A program made the translations under genes and the position numbers. A DNA stretch of 64,000 nt, from assembly GCF_009650135.1 (NCBI RefSeq), contig NZ_CP045871.1:496001-560000 (forward strand), given 5' to 3'. Below the pieces are notes generated by a model. The model saw only the letters and a program-made list of their open reading frames with translations, did no database searches and had not been told where the DNA came from. Origin of the DNA: Litorivicinus lipolyticus (GTDB taxonomy: Bacteria; Pseudomonadota; Gammaproteobacteria; Pseudomonadales; Litorivicinaceae). Shown here one piece after another: positions 8,510 to 17,790 of this stretch; the first letter of the stretch is position 1, and the number at the start of each line of letters is the position of its first letter.

Positions 8510-10206
8510 AGTTTCAGGTCCGGGAAGGGATGCGGAATGTTCAGGTCGACCCCTCGATCCCAGCCCGGCACTTTCAATGCGCCACTGCTGATTTGAATAT
8601 CGTTGCCGTCGATGACGTCCTCGCCGAAATGGTATTGGACGTTGAAGTCGGCGCGCGCACTGCGCACGCGATAGTCATCGCTGGCAGTCAGTACCGATTC
8701 GTTGCGGTGTTCCCACGCGGTCATGTCGTGGCGTTTGGCCATCATCGCACGGGTCACGTCGGGGCCGGCGACTAACGCGGTCGCGTTATTACCGCCAAAC
8801 CCTTTGGCGTTCAAAAAGCAGCCCGGCGGCAGGTCGAGTTGGCGATCGTGCATCACGAAATCCAAGCCCGCGGTGTGGACGTCGTCGGCCAGCGCCGCGG
8901 TGGTTTGGATGCCCGGCAGCCAGCCGCTGGCAAAGGTGCCCAGTGCGTTGGCCATTTGATCGCCGCCCGCGGTGCCTTGCGAGTGGCCGATAAAGGCCTT
9001 GATCGCAGTGACCGGCCAGTGCGCGCCCATGGCTTGGGCAACCTGGCTTAGTACGTGAGATTCGGTGACTCGGTTTTGTGGCGTACTGGTGCCGTGCGCG
9101 TGCACAAACATGCGGCGCATGTCGGTGTCGCCAAATAGCGTACGGGCCAAACCGGCAGCCTTGGCCATGGTCAAATAGTTGCCGGCGCCGGGGGCTGAAA
9201 TGCTGCGTTTGGGGCCGTCGGCGTTGACGAACAGGCCGGGCACGCTGCCCATCACGCGGGCGCCAGTTTCGGCCGCTAATTCGTCGTCCATTAACAGCAT
9301 GAACTGAGCGCCCTCGGCGATCGTGAAACCGCAGTTGTTGCCAAAGGGGCGGCTGGCTTGGCGCCAGTTAACCCTTTGTTCCGCGCTTAGGTTATCGATC
9401 GCTCGCAACCCGGCTTCGTCCGCCAGCGCGCTCATGGCGCGGAAGCCTTCGACCACTTCCGGCACGATCGGGGCATCGGCCCCGCCGACCACGGCGATAC
9501 GGGCCTGGCCGGTTTGGATGGCGTGGCAGGCATTGGCTAGGTTGTAAAGGAAGCTGGCACAGGCCCCTTGAACGGCACCGGTCGAACCTAAGGTTCCGAG
9601 CACATAGGCGTTGACGAAGTCCGCGGGCATTTGCGGATACCCCAGCGGCAGTTGCTTGGATGACACTCGTTTACCGAACAATGCCGCTTGCAGCATGCCA
9701 CCAAAGCCTTGGTTGTCGAGTTGGCCGATGCTGTTGCCGGCGTAAACCGCGACCTGGTCCGGGGCGATGCGCTGGCGCAAGCTGTGCCAGTCCAGGCCGC
9801 TGGCGGCCATCATGTCGCTGGCGGCGAACACCGTCATTTGCAGCGCACGCGGATGGGCGCGCGATTTGTAAAGGTCGGCCGGGCGAAAGCCCGTTGGCAG
9901 CATACCGGCGCTGCGAACCGGGCTGTTGCGATCCGTATCGGCCCACATGTCGTCGCTGCGCCGGCGTGCATGCAGCGCGCTGGGGTTGTACCAGTCCGGA
10001 TGGATTTCTCGAATCAGACTGTCGTTCAGCATTGCGTCGACGCTGGCATCGGGGCGTCCGGTCAGTGCGCGCAATTCGTCAATGACGCCGGACTGTTGTG
10101 CCGCGGGCAGGCTGGGGTAGACCATGCGCATCAAGTCGCTGTGGAAGGCGCTGCGTCCTGCTGCGTTGATTCCGCCAACGGAAACAATGATGGGTAACTG
10201 GGCCAC
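8506..10206 (-). CDS. fabY: Beta-ketoacyl-ACP synthase FabY-like
   Basis: A 566-residue thiolase-fold condensing enzyme. Catalytic residues are Cys216 (QGACASF), His371 ([10 protein letters not shown]) and His408 ([10 protein letters not shown]), the Cys-His-His triad of KAS I/II enzymes. The N-terminus ([18 protein letters not shown]) and large size match the Pseudomonas FabY group, in which FabY starts fatty acid synthesis by condensing acetyl-CoA with malonyl-ACP instead of FabH. The gene is slightly shorter than the Pseudomonas protein (about 630). It is divergent from moaC, and the 56-base gap must hold both promoters. Its presence supports a gammaproteobacterial origin. Confidence 0.85.
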   Translation of the reverse strand: MAQLPIIVSVGGINAAGRSAFHSDLMRMVYPSLPAAQQSGVIDELRALTGRPDASVDAMLNDSLIREIHPDWYNPSALHARRRSDDMWADTDRNSPVRSAGMLPTGFRPADLYKSRAHPRALQMTVFAASDMMAASGLDWHSLRQRIAPDQVAVYAGNSIGQLDNQGFGGMLQAALFGKRVSSKQLPLGYPQMPADFVNAYVLGTLGSTGAVQGACASFLYNLANACHAIQTGQARIAVVGGADAPIVPEVVEGFRAMSALADEAGLRAIDNLSAEQRVNWRQASRPFGNNCGFTIAEGAQFMLLMDDELAAETGARVMGSVPGLFVNADGPKRSISAPGAGNYLTMAKAAGLARTLFGDTDMRRMFVHAHGTSTPQNRVTESHVLSQVAQAMGAHWPVTAIKAFIGHSQGTAGGDQMANALGTFASGWLPGIQTTAALADDVHTAGLDFVMHDRQLDLPPGCFLNAKGFGGNNATALVAGPDVTRAMMAKRHDMTAWEHRNESVLTASDDYRVRSARADFNVQYHFGEDVIDGNDIQISSGALKVPGWDRGVDLNIPHPFPDLKL

Positions 10207-10268
10207 CCGCTACTCCTTTGTTTTTGATCGCGCTAGAATACTCGCTCCCAACCTCGAAGACTATGATA

Positions 10269-10742
10269 ATGAACGGATTTACGCACACAGATGCGGCCGG
10301 TAACGCGCGAATGGTCGATGTCTCTGAAAAATCGATTACCCGTCGGGTTGCTGTGGCCGAGGGCTACTTGATCACGCGACCGGATGTGATTCAACGTATT
10401 CAAACCCAAAATATCGCAAAAGGCGACGTGCTCGCGGTGGCACGCGTGGCCGGGATCATGGCGGCTAAGCGCACGCCGGATTTGATTCCGCTATGCCATG
10501 GCCTGCCGATGGATGGCTGCGAGGTGGAATTGACCTGTCAGGACGATCGCGTGCGGATTCAAGCAACCTGCCTAATCGACGCCAAAACCGGTATCGAAAT
10601 GGAAGCTTTGACTGCGGTCAGCGTAGCGGCGTTGACGCTGTACGACATGTGCAAGGCGGTCGACAAGGCCATGCGCATCGAAGGCGTGCGGTTGCTGTCG
10701 AAAACCGGTGGCAAAAGCGGTGATTACCATGCCGACCGTTAA
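10269..10742 (+). CDS. moaC: Cyclic pyranopterin monophosphate synthase MoaC
   Basis: Makes cPMP from the MoaA product in molybdenum cofactor synthesis. A protein of about 158 residues with the family signatures [45 protein letters not shown] and KTGGKSG, which include the conserved catalytic Lys and His/Asp residues. ATG 10269 ([11 protein letters not shown]) is preferred. An ATG two codons earlier at 10263 is also possible. It heads a tight moaC-moaD-moaE-moaB-moeA cluster. moaA, needed just before this step, is not in the window. TAGAAT at 10234-10239 is a candidate -10. Confidence 0.93.
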   Translation: MNGFTHTDAAGNARMVDVSEKSITRRVAVAEGYLITRPDVIQRIQTQNIAKGDVLAVARVAGIMAAKRTPDLIPLCHGLPMDGCEVELTCQDDRVRIQATCLIDAKTGIEMEALTAVSVAALTLYDMCKAVDKAMRIEGVRLLSKTGGKSGDYHADR

Positions 10743-10959
10743 CCTGGTGTTTCTGGCTGCGTTTCGTGACGTCGCCGGTACCGACCGCACCACCGTCGAG
10801 GCGGCGACGCCGCGCGCGGCTCTGGCCCAGCTCGGAATTTTGGATGCGCTGGTGGCCCAGACACCCATTGTCGCCGTCAATCAGCGCATTTGTGACTTGG
10901 ATATAGCGCTGTCCAGTGGCGATGAAGTGGCCTTGATGCCACCGATGACCGGGGGCTAG
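10729..10959 (+). CDS. moaD: Molybdopterin synthase small subunit MoaD
   Basis: A ubiquitin-like sulfur carrier of 76 residues that delivers the thiocarboxylate sulfur to cPMP together with MoaE. The C-terminal Gly-Gly (PPMTGG) is the site of adenylation and thiocarboxylation, and [10 protein letters not shown] is the family signature. The start is ATG 10729 ([12 protein letters not shown]), which overlaps moaC by 14 bases, so translation is probably coupled. Confidence 0.9.
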   Translation: MPTVNLVFLAAFRDVAGTDRTTVEAATPRAALAQLGILDALVAQTPIVAVNQRICDLDIALSSGDEVALMPPMTGG

Positions 10960-10962
10960 ATC

Positions 10963-11376
10963 ATGGTCAAAGTACAGCGCGATCCGTTCGATCCCGGCGC
11001 CTTGCAACAGGCCCTGACCGGCAACGAAGCAGTCGGTGCGGTGGTCACCTTTACCGGTTACGTGCGCCAAACCGACACCCTCGAATTGGAACATTACCCG
11101 GGCATGACCGAGGCTGTGATGGACGACTTGCGCAGCCAAGCAATCACGCGTTTTTCGTTGCACGGCGCGGTTTTGGTACACCGGGTTGGGCCGCTTCAAA
11201 CCAATGACCCGATTGTCTGGGTCGGCGTCAGTGCGCCGCACCGGGTTGACGCGTTTCAGGGGGCGATGTTTTTGATGGATCACCTCAAGTCATCTGTGCC
11301 GCTGTGGAAAAAAGAGCAGGGTCAATGGCTGCGTCCCAGTGAGCACGACAAATCCAGTATCGAGGCATGGTCATGA
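10963..11376 (+). CDS. moaE: Molybdopterin synthase catalytic subunit MoaE
   Basis: A 137-residue large subunit of molybdopterin synthase. It contains GAVVTFTGYVR, LELEHYPGM, the HRVG...WVGVSAPHR segment and FLMDHLKSSVPLWKKE with the conserved active-site lysines. It begins 3 bases after moaD, and its stop overlaps the moaB start as ATGA, so these subunits are made in step. Confidence 0.93.
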   Translation: MVKVQRDPFDPGALQQALTGNEAVGAVVTFTGYVRQTDTLELEHYPGMTEAVMDDLRSQAITRFSLHGAVLVHRVGPLQTNDPIVWVGVSAPHRVDAFQGAMFLMDHLKSSVPLWKKEQGQWLRPSEHDKSSIEAWS

Positions 11377-11885
11377 GTGAAGCATTACATTGTGCGGTAT
11401 TGACGGCCTCCGATAGCCGCGACTTGAGCACCGATACCAGCGGTCAATACCTGCATGACGCCCTAGAAAGCATGGGCCATCGGGTCATGTTTCGCGAGTT
11501 GCTACCCGACGATCCTTACCACATTCGCGCTCAGGTGTGCCGCTGGGCCGCGGACGCCGACCCGCAGGTGATACTGATTACCGGTGGTACGGGATTTAGC
11601 GGCCGCGACGGCACCGTCGAGGCGATACGGCCGATTTTGGACACCGAAATCGAGGGCTTTGGCGAGCTATTCCGCCAGCTCAGCTACCAAGACATCGGCA
11701 GCTCCACGGTCCAGTCGCGGGCCATGGCGGGGCTGTCAAACAACACCTTTATTGCGTGCTTGCCTGGCTCCGGCGGCGCATGCCGTTTGGCGTTTGAGCG
11801 CATCCTGCGCGAGCAACTGGATAGCACCCACAAGCCCTGCAACTTCGTCAACTTGCTGCTGCGTGGCGATGCTCGACGTAGCTGA
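11373..11885 (+). CDS. moaB: Molybdenum cofactor biosynthesis protein MoaB
   Basis: A 170-residue MPT-binding protein of the MogA/MoaB fold that adenylates molybdopterin or otherwise acts before molybdate insertion. Motifs include LTASDSRDLSTDTSGQ near the start, ITGGTGFSGRDGTVEAI, and NTFIACLPGSGGACRLAFE. The start is ATG 11373, which overlaps the moaE stop (ATGA). The ATG two codons earlier is less likely. The end overlaps moeA by 17 bases. Confidence 0.9.
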   Translation: MSEALHCAVLTASDSRDLSTDTSGQYLHDALESMGHRVMFRELLPDDPYHIRAQVCRWAADADPQVILITGGTGFSGRDGTVEAIRPILDTEIEGFGELFRQLSYQDIGSSTVQSRAMAGLSNNTFIACLPGSGGACRLAFERILREQLDSTHKPCNFVNLLLRGDARRS

Positions 11886-13035
11886 GGCCCGTGCGCGCTT
11901 ACTGGCGGCCATAACCCCGGCTGATTTGGTTGGTCGGCGCTTGGCCTTGGCCGAGGCCGCCGGCCAAATTGCCGCGTTGGATGTCGATGCGCGGGTCGCT
12001 AACCCGCCGTTTCGGCGCGCCGTGATGGACGGCTATGCCTGTCGTGCGGCCGATTTGCCTGGCCCCTTGCCGGTTGCCTTTGAAGTGCCGGCGGGTTCGG
12101 CGCAGACCCACCTGGACGCCGGTCAGTGCGCGCGTATTTTTACCGGTGCTCCGGTACCCGACGGCGCAGACGTGGTGGTTCCCCAGGAAAACCTGCGCGC
12201 TCACGAGGGCGGTGTGCTGTTGGATCCCAGCACCCAGGCCTGGATCCGTCCGGTTGGCGACGACATTCAAATCGGTCAACGCCTGGTCAGCGCCGGCCAG
12301 GCCCTAGGCCCGGTCGAGCTAGGTTTGTTGGCGGCTGGGGGGCACGCGGACGTGGCCGTTCAGTCCGCCCTCAAGGTCGCACTGATCACTACCGGTGACG
12401 AGGTCCGCCCGCCCGGAAGCGCGCTGGAAAGCGGCCAGATTCACAGCTCCAACGCGGTCTCGCTGATGGCGTTATTGGCCGGGTGGGGCGTTCAGGCCGA
12501 ACACCACCACATCGCCGACGATTACCAGGCAATGGTGTCGGCCTTGTCCGAGCTCTCGGCACGGTGCGATTTGGTGGTGACCGTGGGCGGCGTCAGTGCC
12601 GGTGACTACGACTGGGTTCGTCCAGCCATCCAAGCGCTTGGCCAGATCGAGTCGTATCGGGTTCGCATGAAGCCCGGAAAGCCATTTGCCTTTGGCCAGA
12701 TTGGCACCACGCCGGTGTGCTGCGTGCCGGGTAATCCGGCCAGTGCATTGGTCACCAGTTTGCTGTTTGTGTGGCCGGCGATCCAGGCCCTGCGCGGCCA
12801 ACAACATGGCGATGTGCGCTTGCCGGTGCGCGCCAAGTTTACGACAACGGCGGCCCAGCGCAGGCGTTTCCTGAGGGTGCGCTGGGACGGCGATGGCCTG
12901 CGTGTCCATGCCAATCAAGACAGCGGGTCGATCACGCCGATGGCATGGGCCACGGGGCTGGCGGAAATTGCTCCGGACACCGCCGTGGCCGACGGTGATA
13001 GCCTCGTTTATTGGCCGTTTAGTCAGTGGTTCTAA
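11869..13035 (+). CDS. moeA: Molybdopterin molybdenumtransferase MoeA
   Basis: Inserts molybdate into adenylated molybdopterin. The 388-residue chain is family-length and shows the MoeA N-terminal region (PPFRRAVMDGYACRA), a domain with RIFTGAPVPDGADVVVPQE, the MogA-like domain with TTGDEV and TVGGVSAGDYD, then RMKPGKPFAFG, VPGNPASALV and a C-terminal beta domain. The open frame extends upstream within moaB, but ATG 11869 is the first start that gives the MoeA N-terminus. Its stop overlaps the convergent AEC-transporter stop. Confidence 0.92.
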   Translation: MLDVAEARARLLAAITPADLVGRRLALAEAAGQIAALDVDARVANPPFRRAVMDGYACRAADLPGPLPVAFEVPAGSAQTHLDAGQCARIFTGAPVPDGADVVVPQENLRAHEGGVLLDPSTQAWIRPVGDDIQIGQRLVSAGQALGPVELGLLAAGGHADVAVQSALKVALITTGDEVRPPGSALESGQIHSSNAVSLMALLAGWGVQAEHHHIADDYQAMVSALSELSARCDLVVTVGGVSAGDYDWVRPAIQALGQIESYRVRMKPGKPFAFGQIGTTPVCCVPGNPASALVTSLLFVWPAIQALRGQQHGDVRLPVRAKFTTTAAQRRRFLRVRWDGDGLRVHANQDSGSITPMAWATGLAEIAPDTAVADGDSLVYWPFSQWF

Positions 13036-13925
13036 AGCACAAAAAACAAGGTCGCCGGGATAATCACTAGGCCGCCGATGTTGCCGATCAAGACGATCGG
13101 CGCCACCAGTTCCGGCTGTTGGTTTTGGCGTTCGGCGACAATGTAATTCAGCACCGCCGGCGGCAGTGACGCAAACAACCACACATAGGCGGTGTTGACG
13201 GCCGACAGGTCCAGCCAGTAGACCACTGGAATCGCCATCAGCAAGCCGGTCCCGGGGCCAATCAGAGCGCTCCATAGGCCGATTTTCCACTGCGAAAAAT
13301 CGACATCATTCATGCGCACACCCAATGCAAACAGCAGCAGCGGGATCGACACCTGCCCCAGCATTTCCAGCGAAATGGACAGGGTCTTGGCCATCGGCAA
13401 GTCCAGTAAACTCCAGGCAATGCCCAGGAAAGTCGCCGCGATCATGGGTTGGGTCAGCAGCTTGAACGGGTTTTTATCCGCCCCAACCATGTAAGCCCCA
13501 AGCGTGAAGTGAATGGTGTTACTGACGACGAACAGCATCACCGCGGCGGGCAGTGCGGTCTCGCCAAACGCCAGCACCAACAGCGGCAAACCCAGGTTGC
13601 CACAGTTGTTAAACATCATCGGCGGGACAAAGGTTTTGACCTGGACGCCGAGCACTCGGCACAGCGGCCAGGCCAACAGCCCGGAGCCCAACACAATGAC
13701 CGTAACGGCAACCGCCAGGTCCAGGTAAGCGGTGATGTCAAAGGCCTGGGACGACATCACGCCGAAAATCAGCGCGGGCAAAAATACGTCGGTGTTGATC
13801 TTGTTCGAGACCGACATGTCGGTGCTGCGATAACGGCCATACACATAGCCGACCGCGACCACAGCGAACAGCGCAAACACGATCTCGAAGGTCTTTTGAA
13901 AGATCGCCAGTAACTGGGCGTCCAT
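13032..13925 (-). CDS. AEC-family permease (auxin efflux carrier type)
   Basis: A 297-residue membrane protein with about ten hydrophobic segments in two five-helix repeats, as in the AEC/BART family. Signature stretches are NKINTDVFLPALIF in the first repeat, MMFNNCGNLGLPL at the central polar crossing, and ASLPPAVLNYIVA in the last part. Bacterial members move carboxylates such as malate, malonate or lactate, but the substrate cannot be read here. It follows the transketolase operon on the same strand after 77 bases, so it may export or import a metabolite of that operon. AAGGA precedes the ATG. Confidence 0.82.
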   Translation of the reverse strand: MDAQLLAIFQKTFEIVFALFAVVAVGYVYGRYRSTDMSVSNKINTDVFLPALIFGVMSSQAFDITAYLDLAVAVTVIVLGSGLLAWPLCRVLGVQVKTFVPPMMFNNCGNLGLPLLVLAFGETALPAAVMLFVVSNTIHFTLGAYMVGADKNPFKLLTQPMIAATFLGIAWSLLDLPMAKTLSISLEMLGQVSIPLLLFALGVRMNDVDFSQWKIGLWSALIGPGTGLLMAIPVVYWLDLSAVNTAYVWLFASLPPAVLNYIVAERQNQQPELVAPIVLIGNIGGLVIIPATLFFVL

Positions 13926-14002
13926 GGAGGTCCTTAGCGGGTCAACTGCAAAGGGCGAGTATCGTTACTTATGACCCGATTGAGTAGCGATTTTTGACCG
14001 AT

Positions 14003-15979
14003 TTATTGCCCCAGTCGCTGTTGGACCGCGCTGACGATGGCCTCGGCGCTGATCCCAAAATGTTCGTATAACTGCTCCGCTGGCCCGGATAATCCATAGC
14101 CGTGCATGCCGATAAAGAGATCGCTCGGTGATAACCACTGATCCCAGCCAAAGCGCACCGCGGCTTCGACCCCGACGCGCAAATGCCCGCTGCCCAGTAC
14201 GTCTTGGCGATAGGCCTCGGTTTGCTCGGCAAACAGTTCCCAGCACGGCAATGACACGACGGCGGTGGCGATGCCGAGGGCTTCCAGCCGCGCGCGTGCG
14301 TCGCAGGCAATCGCCACTTCCGACCCGGTCGCCAGCAGCGTCACTTGGCGCGGCCCGGATTGGGCGGGCTGTAATACATAGCCACCGTGCGCGCACGGGT
14401 TGCCGCTGAGCCCTGGTGCGCGCACCCGCACCAGGTCTTGCTTGGCGAACACCAAGGCACAGGGTGCGTCATCAATACCCAGCGCAATTTCCCAGCACTC
14501 CGCCGCCTCGACGGCGTCAGCGGGGCGCATTAGGTACAGGTTCGGCATGGCCCGAAACGACGCCAAAAATTCAACCGGTTGGTGGGTCGGACCGTTGCGC
14601 CCGACGCCAATCGAGTCGTGGCTGAACACATATTTCACCGCTAGCCCCATCAGCGCCGCCATGCGAATTGAGGCCCGTTCGTAGTCCGAGAACGCCAGGT
14701 AGGTTACCGCCAGCGGTATCACGCCACCGTGTGCCGCCATGCCGTTGGCCATTGCCGCCATGGCGTGTTCGCGAATGCCGCAATGCAGGTACCCGCCGTC
14801 GGGCATGTCGGGTGTAAACGCCGTCAGGCCGCGTTTGTGCGAGGTCGGCGCCTCCAGATCGGCACACCCGACCAGTCGCTCTGGCAACCAGGGCCCGAGC
14901 AAATCATTGATTTCGGCCGACGCTATGATGCCGGCAATGGGGGCATTGCTGGACAGCGCGCGGCGCTTGTAATCGTTCAAGCACGCGACCAGTCCATCGG
15001 GCAGCGTAGCGCTTTGTTGGCGGTCCCATTGGCGACGTTGGCTGCTGAGCAACGCCGCATGCGCGGCCTGCCACGCCCGGTACGCCGGCCGGCTTTGGTC
15101 GGCAAAGGTGCGCCACACCGATAAGACCTCGGATGGGATTTCAAAGGCCGGATGCGGCCACCCTAATAGGGCTCGGGCAGCCGCGGCGTCGTCACTAAAT
15201 AGGCGCGCGCTGTGCCCGGCGCGCAGGCCTTGGACACGCGGCAAGCCGCGGCCGATGACGGTGGCGCAGGCAATCAGCGATGGCCTTGGGTCCTGTTTGG
15301 CGGCGGCGATGGCGACGGATACCGCGGCGCTATCGTGGCCGTCGACTTCGCACACATGCCACCCGGCGACTCGGAATCGCGCGGCCACGTCTTCGCTGAT
15401 CGACAGTTGCGTGCTGCCGTCGTCGGTGATTTTGTTGTCATCCCACAGAAAAATCAGGCGACCCAGTTTCAGGTGCCCGGCCAGCGAGATGGTTTCCTGG
15501 CCGATGCCTTCTTGCAGGCAGCCGTCGCCGACAAAGGCATAGGTGTAGTGGTTGACCATGGCGTCGCCAAAGCGCGCCCTCTGGTGGGCCTCGGCGACCG
15601 CCATGCCCATGGCGTTGGCAATGCCCTGGCCAAGCGGTCCCGTGGTCACTTCGATGCCCGCTTCGGGTTCGTACTCGGGGTGGCCGGCACAGATCGAGCC
15701 CAGTTCGCGAAACCCTTGGATTGCGTCCAGTGAAACCTGGGTATAGCCCGTTAAATACAACAGCGAATACAGCAACATCGAGCCGTGTCCGTTGGACAGC
15801 ACGACCCGGTCGCGATCCGGCCAGGTCGGATCGGCGGGGTTGAACTTTAGATGATCCCGGTACAGCGCGGTGGCAATGTCGGCCATGCCCAGTGGCACGC
15901 CCTGATGGCCTTCGCCGGCCTTGACGATGGCATCGATCGACAGCATACGAATCGCATTCGCGAGGGTTTGACTGTCCAT
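14003..15979 (-). CDS. tkt: Transketolase, full-length, with altered acceptor-site motif
   Basis: A ThDP-dependent transketolase of 658 residues, normal length. It has the N-terminal ThDP/Mg domain (GHGSMLLYSLLYLTGY, GPLGQGIANAMGMA, VGDGCLQEG), the Pyr domain with catalytic Glu in GIREHAM, and the C-terminal domain. The usual GEDGPTHQP motif reads GRNGPTHQP here, with Arg461 and Asn462. The Asp replaced by Asn462 corresponds to yeast Asp477/E. coli Asp469, known to contact the 2-hydroxyl of the acceptor aldehyde. This suggests a shifted substrate range. The start overlaps the SDR stop by one base (TGATG). It is last of the four-gene transketolase operon. Confidence 0.88.
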   Translation of the reverse strand: MDSQTLANAIRMLSIDAIVKAGEGHQGVPLGMADIATALYRDHLKFNPADPTWPDRDRVVLSNGHGSMLLYSLLYLTGYTQVSLDAIQGFRELGSICAGHPEYEPEAGIEVTTGPLGQGIANAMGMAVAEAHQRARFGDAMVNHYTYAFVGDGCLQEGIGQETISLAGHLKLGRLIFLWDDNKITDDGSTQLSISEDVAARFRVAGWHVCEVDGHDSAAVSVAIAAAKQDPRPSLIACATVIGRGLPRVQGLRAGHSARLFSDDAAAARALLGWPHPAFEIPSEVLSVWRTFADQSRPAYRAWQAAHAALLSSQRRQWDRQQSATLPDGLVACLNDYKRRALSSNAPIAGIIASAEINDLLGPWLPERLVGCADLEAPTSHKRGLTAFTPDMPDGGYLHCGIREHAMAAMANGMAAHGGVIPLAVTYLAFSDYERASIRMAALMGLAVKYVFSHDSIGVGRNGPTHQPVEFLASFRAMPNLYLMRPADAVEAAECWEIALGIDDAPCALVFAKQDLVRVRAPGLSGNPCAHGGYVLQPAQSGPRQVTLLATGSEVAIACDARARLEALGIATAVVSLPCWELFAEQTEAYRQDVLGSGHLRVGVEAAVRFGWDQWLSPSDLFIGMHGYGLSGPAEQLYEHFGISAEAIVSAVQQRLGQ

Positions 15980-16734
15980 CAGTGAATCAACGAGCCGCCG
16001 TTAACGTCGACCTCGGAGCCGGTCACGTACGACGCCAACGACGATGCCAAAAACAAACAGCACCCGGCGACTTCATCCGCGCGTCCCGGGCGTCCCAGCG
16101 GAATTCCGGCCTTAATCCCGACCAGCATATCGTCGGTCAGTTTGCCTGCCGTGATGTCGGTTGCGATGAACCCGGGGCAGACCGCATTGACGCGGATGCC
16201 GTCGACGGCCAGTTCGCGCGCTGACGCCTTGGTTAAGCCCAAGATGCCGGCTTTGGCGGCGGAGTAGTGTGGGCCGCCGAAAATACCGCCGCCGCGCTGA
16301 GCCGAAACTGATGAAATATTGACGATGGACCCTCGCTGGCGCCGGCGTAGGTGCGGCGTCACGGCCTGGGTCATATACAGCGTGCCACGCAGATTTACGT
16401 CCAGCACGGCGTCGTAGTTCGCGCCTTGTATGTCCATCAGTTTCAACGGCTGGGTGATGCCTGCGTTATTGATCAGCACATCAATTTGCCCCCATTGGGC
16501 CAACAGCTGATCGACCGCGCGCTGGCAGGCGTCACGATCGGTGACATCGCACGCCAGCCCAATGTGCCCGGGACCCAGGTCGGCGGCCGCGCCTTGTGCC
16601 GCGGTTAAATCCAGGTCCAAAATGGCCACGGTGGCGCCGTGCTCGGCGAACAACCGTGCGCTGGCTTTGCCCAAGCCGTTAGCCGAGGCGGCGCCGGTGA
16701 TGATGGCGAATTGACCGGACAGTAATCCTGACAT
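15979..16734 (-). CDS. SDR-family NAD(P)-dependent oxidoreductase
   Basis: A 251-residue classical short-chain dehydrogenase. The Rossmann motif TGAASANGLGKA is slightly expanded compared with TGxxxGxG. NNAG and the catalytic Ser...Tyr-x-x-x-Lys (NISSVSAQRGG...HYSAAKAG) are present, ending in VDVNGGSLIH. It sits between the split transketolase and the second transketolase, one base overlapping the latter, so it should interconvert a polyol/ketose or hydroxyacid linked to the transketolase substrate. The substrate is unknown. Confidence 0.85.
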   Translation of the reverse strand: MSGLLSGQFAIITGAASANGLGKASARLFAEHGATVAILDLDLTAAQGAAADLGPGHIGLACDVTDRDACQRAVDQLLAQWGQIDVLINNAGITQPLKLMDIQGANYDAVLDVNLRGTLYMTQAVTPHLRRRQRGSIVNISSVSAQRGGGIFGGPHYSAAKAGILGLTKASARELAVDGIRVNAVCPGFIATDITAGKLTDDMLVGIKAGIPLGRPGRADEVAGCCLFLASSLASYVTGSEVDVNGGSLIH

Positions 16735-16752
16735 GGCGGTGGGTTCCTTAGG

Positions 16753-17790
16753 TTAGTGGGCGAGCCAGTGTTTGACCTGGCGCACCACGGCGTCGGTCGA
16801 AATGCCGTATTGGTCGTGCAGCACGGGTAGCGCGCCGGCATCTAGAAATTCATCCGGCAGTCCGATCATGCGAAACGCGGGGGTGACGCCGTTTTGTAAC
16901 AGGGCGCTGGCGACTGACTCGCCGAGGCCGCCGATGACGCTGTGGTTTTCAGCGGTCACCACCAAACGCCCGGGCTTGGCGCAGTGCTTGACTAGGGTGG
17001 CCACGTCCAGCGGCTTAATGGTCGGGCAATGCAACACGCCGCAATGGATGCCGTCGACCCGTAGCAACCGCATGGCTTCGATCGTGCGCATGGTCATGAA
17101 CCCGGATGACACGAACAGCACTTCCGCCCCGTCTTCGAGCAATTGCGCTTTGCCCAACTCAAATTGGTAGTCGTATTGATCCAAGATGCTGGGCACCTGA
17201 CCGCGCAACAGCCGCATATAAACCGGCCCTTTATGGGCCGCGATGGCGTGCGTGGCTTGATGGATTTCCAGGGCGTCGCAGGGATCGACGATGGTCAGGT
17301 TGGGCAGACCACGAAAGATCGCCAGGTCCTCGGTGGCCTGGTGGCTGGGGCCATACCCGGTGGTTAAACCGGGCAAGGCACAGACCATTTTGACGTCCAG
17401 GTTGTCCTCGGCGATGGCCATGGCAATAAAGTCGTAGGCGCGGCGGGCGGCAAACACCGCGTAGGTGGTCGCAAAGGGCGTCAATCCCTCTTTGGCCAGT
17501 CCCGCGGCGGCGCTGAACATGACCTGTTCGGCCATGCCCATTTGATAAAAGCGTTCGGGGAAGGCCTCGGCAAAAACGTGCAGGTCGGTGTACTTGCCCA
17601 GGTCCGCAGTCAGCCCCACGACATCGTCACGTTGGTGCGCGATTTCGACCAGCGCGTGGCCAAAGGGTGCGCTGACGGTGGGCAGGCCCTCGGCGCCTAA
17701 TGACGCAATCATTGCCGACGTTAATTGGCGCTCGGCGGCATCGACTGGCGTGCGAGCCAGCCACTTTGAACGGCGACGGCTAAGGCTCAT
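16753..17790 (-). CDS. Transketolase C-terminal subunit (split type)
   Basis: A 345-residue Pyr plus C-terminal half of a two-subunit ThDP transketolase. Catalytic Glu88 lies in YQMGMAEQVM. The acceptor loop reads TTGYGPSHQATED, placing Tyr146 where canonical enzymes have Asp, a pattern of a separate split-transketolase subgroup. The start is ATG 17790, which overlaps the stop of the N-terminal subunit (ATGA). The frame is open further upstream, but those residues lie within the partner gene. It needs the N-subunit to form the active site at the interface. Confidence 0.85.
   Translation of the reverse strand: MSLSRRRSKWLARTPVDAAERQLTSAMIASLGAEGLPTVSAPFGHALVEIAHQRDDVVGLTADLGKYTDLHVFAEAFPERFYQMGMAEQVMFSAAAGLAKEGLTPFATTYAVFAARRAYDFIAMAIAEDNLDVKMVCALPGLTTGYGPSHQATEDLAIFRGLPNLTIVDPCDALEIHQATHAIAAHKGPVYMRLLRGQVPSILDQYDYQFELGKAQLLEDGAEVLFVSSGFMTMRTIEAMRLLRVDGIHCGVLHCPTIKPLDVATLVKHCAKPGRLVVTAENHSVIGGLGESVASALLQNGVTPAFRMIGLPDEFLDAGALPVLHDQYGISTDAVVRQVKHWLAH

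Noticed and set aside
12472..13290. Open frame of 272 codons across the moeA/AEC boundary
   Set aside because: Overlaps two well-supported genes in other frames and shows no family motif.
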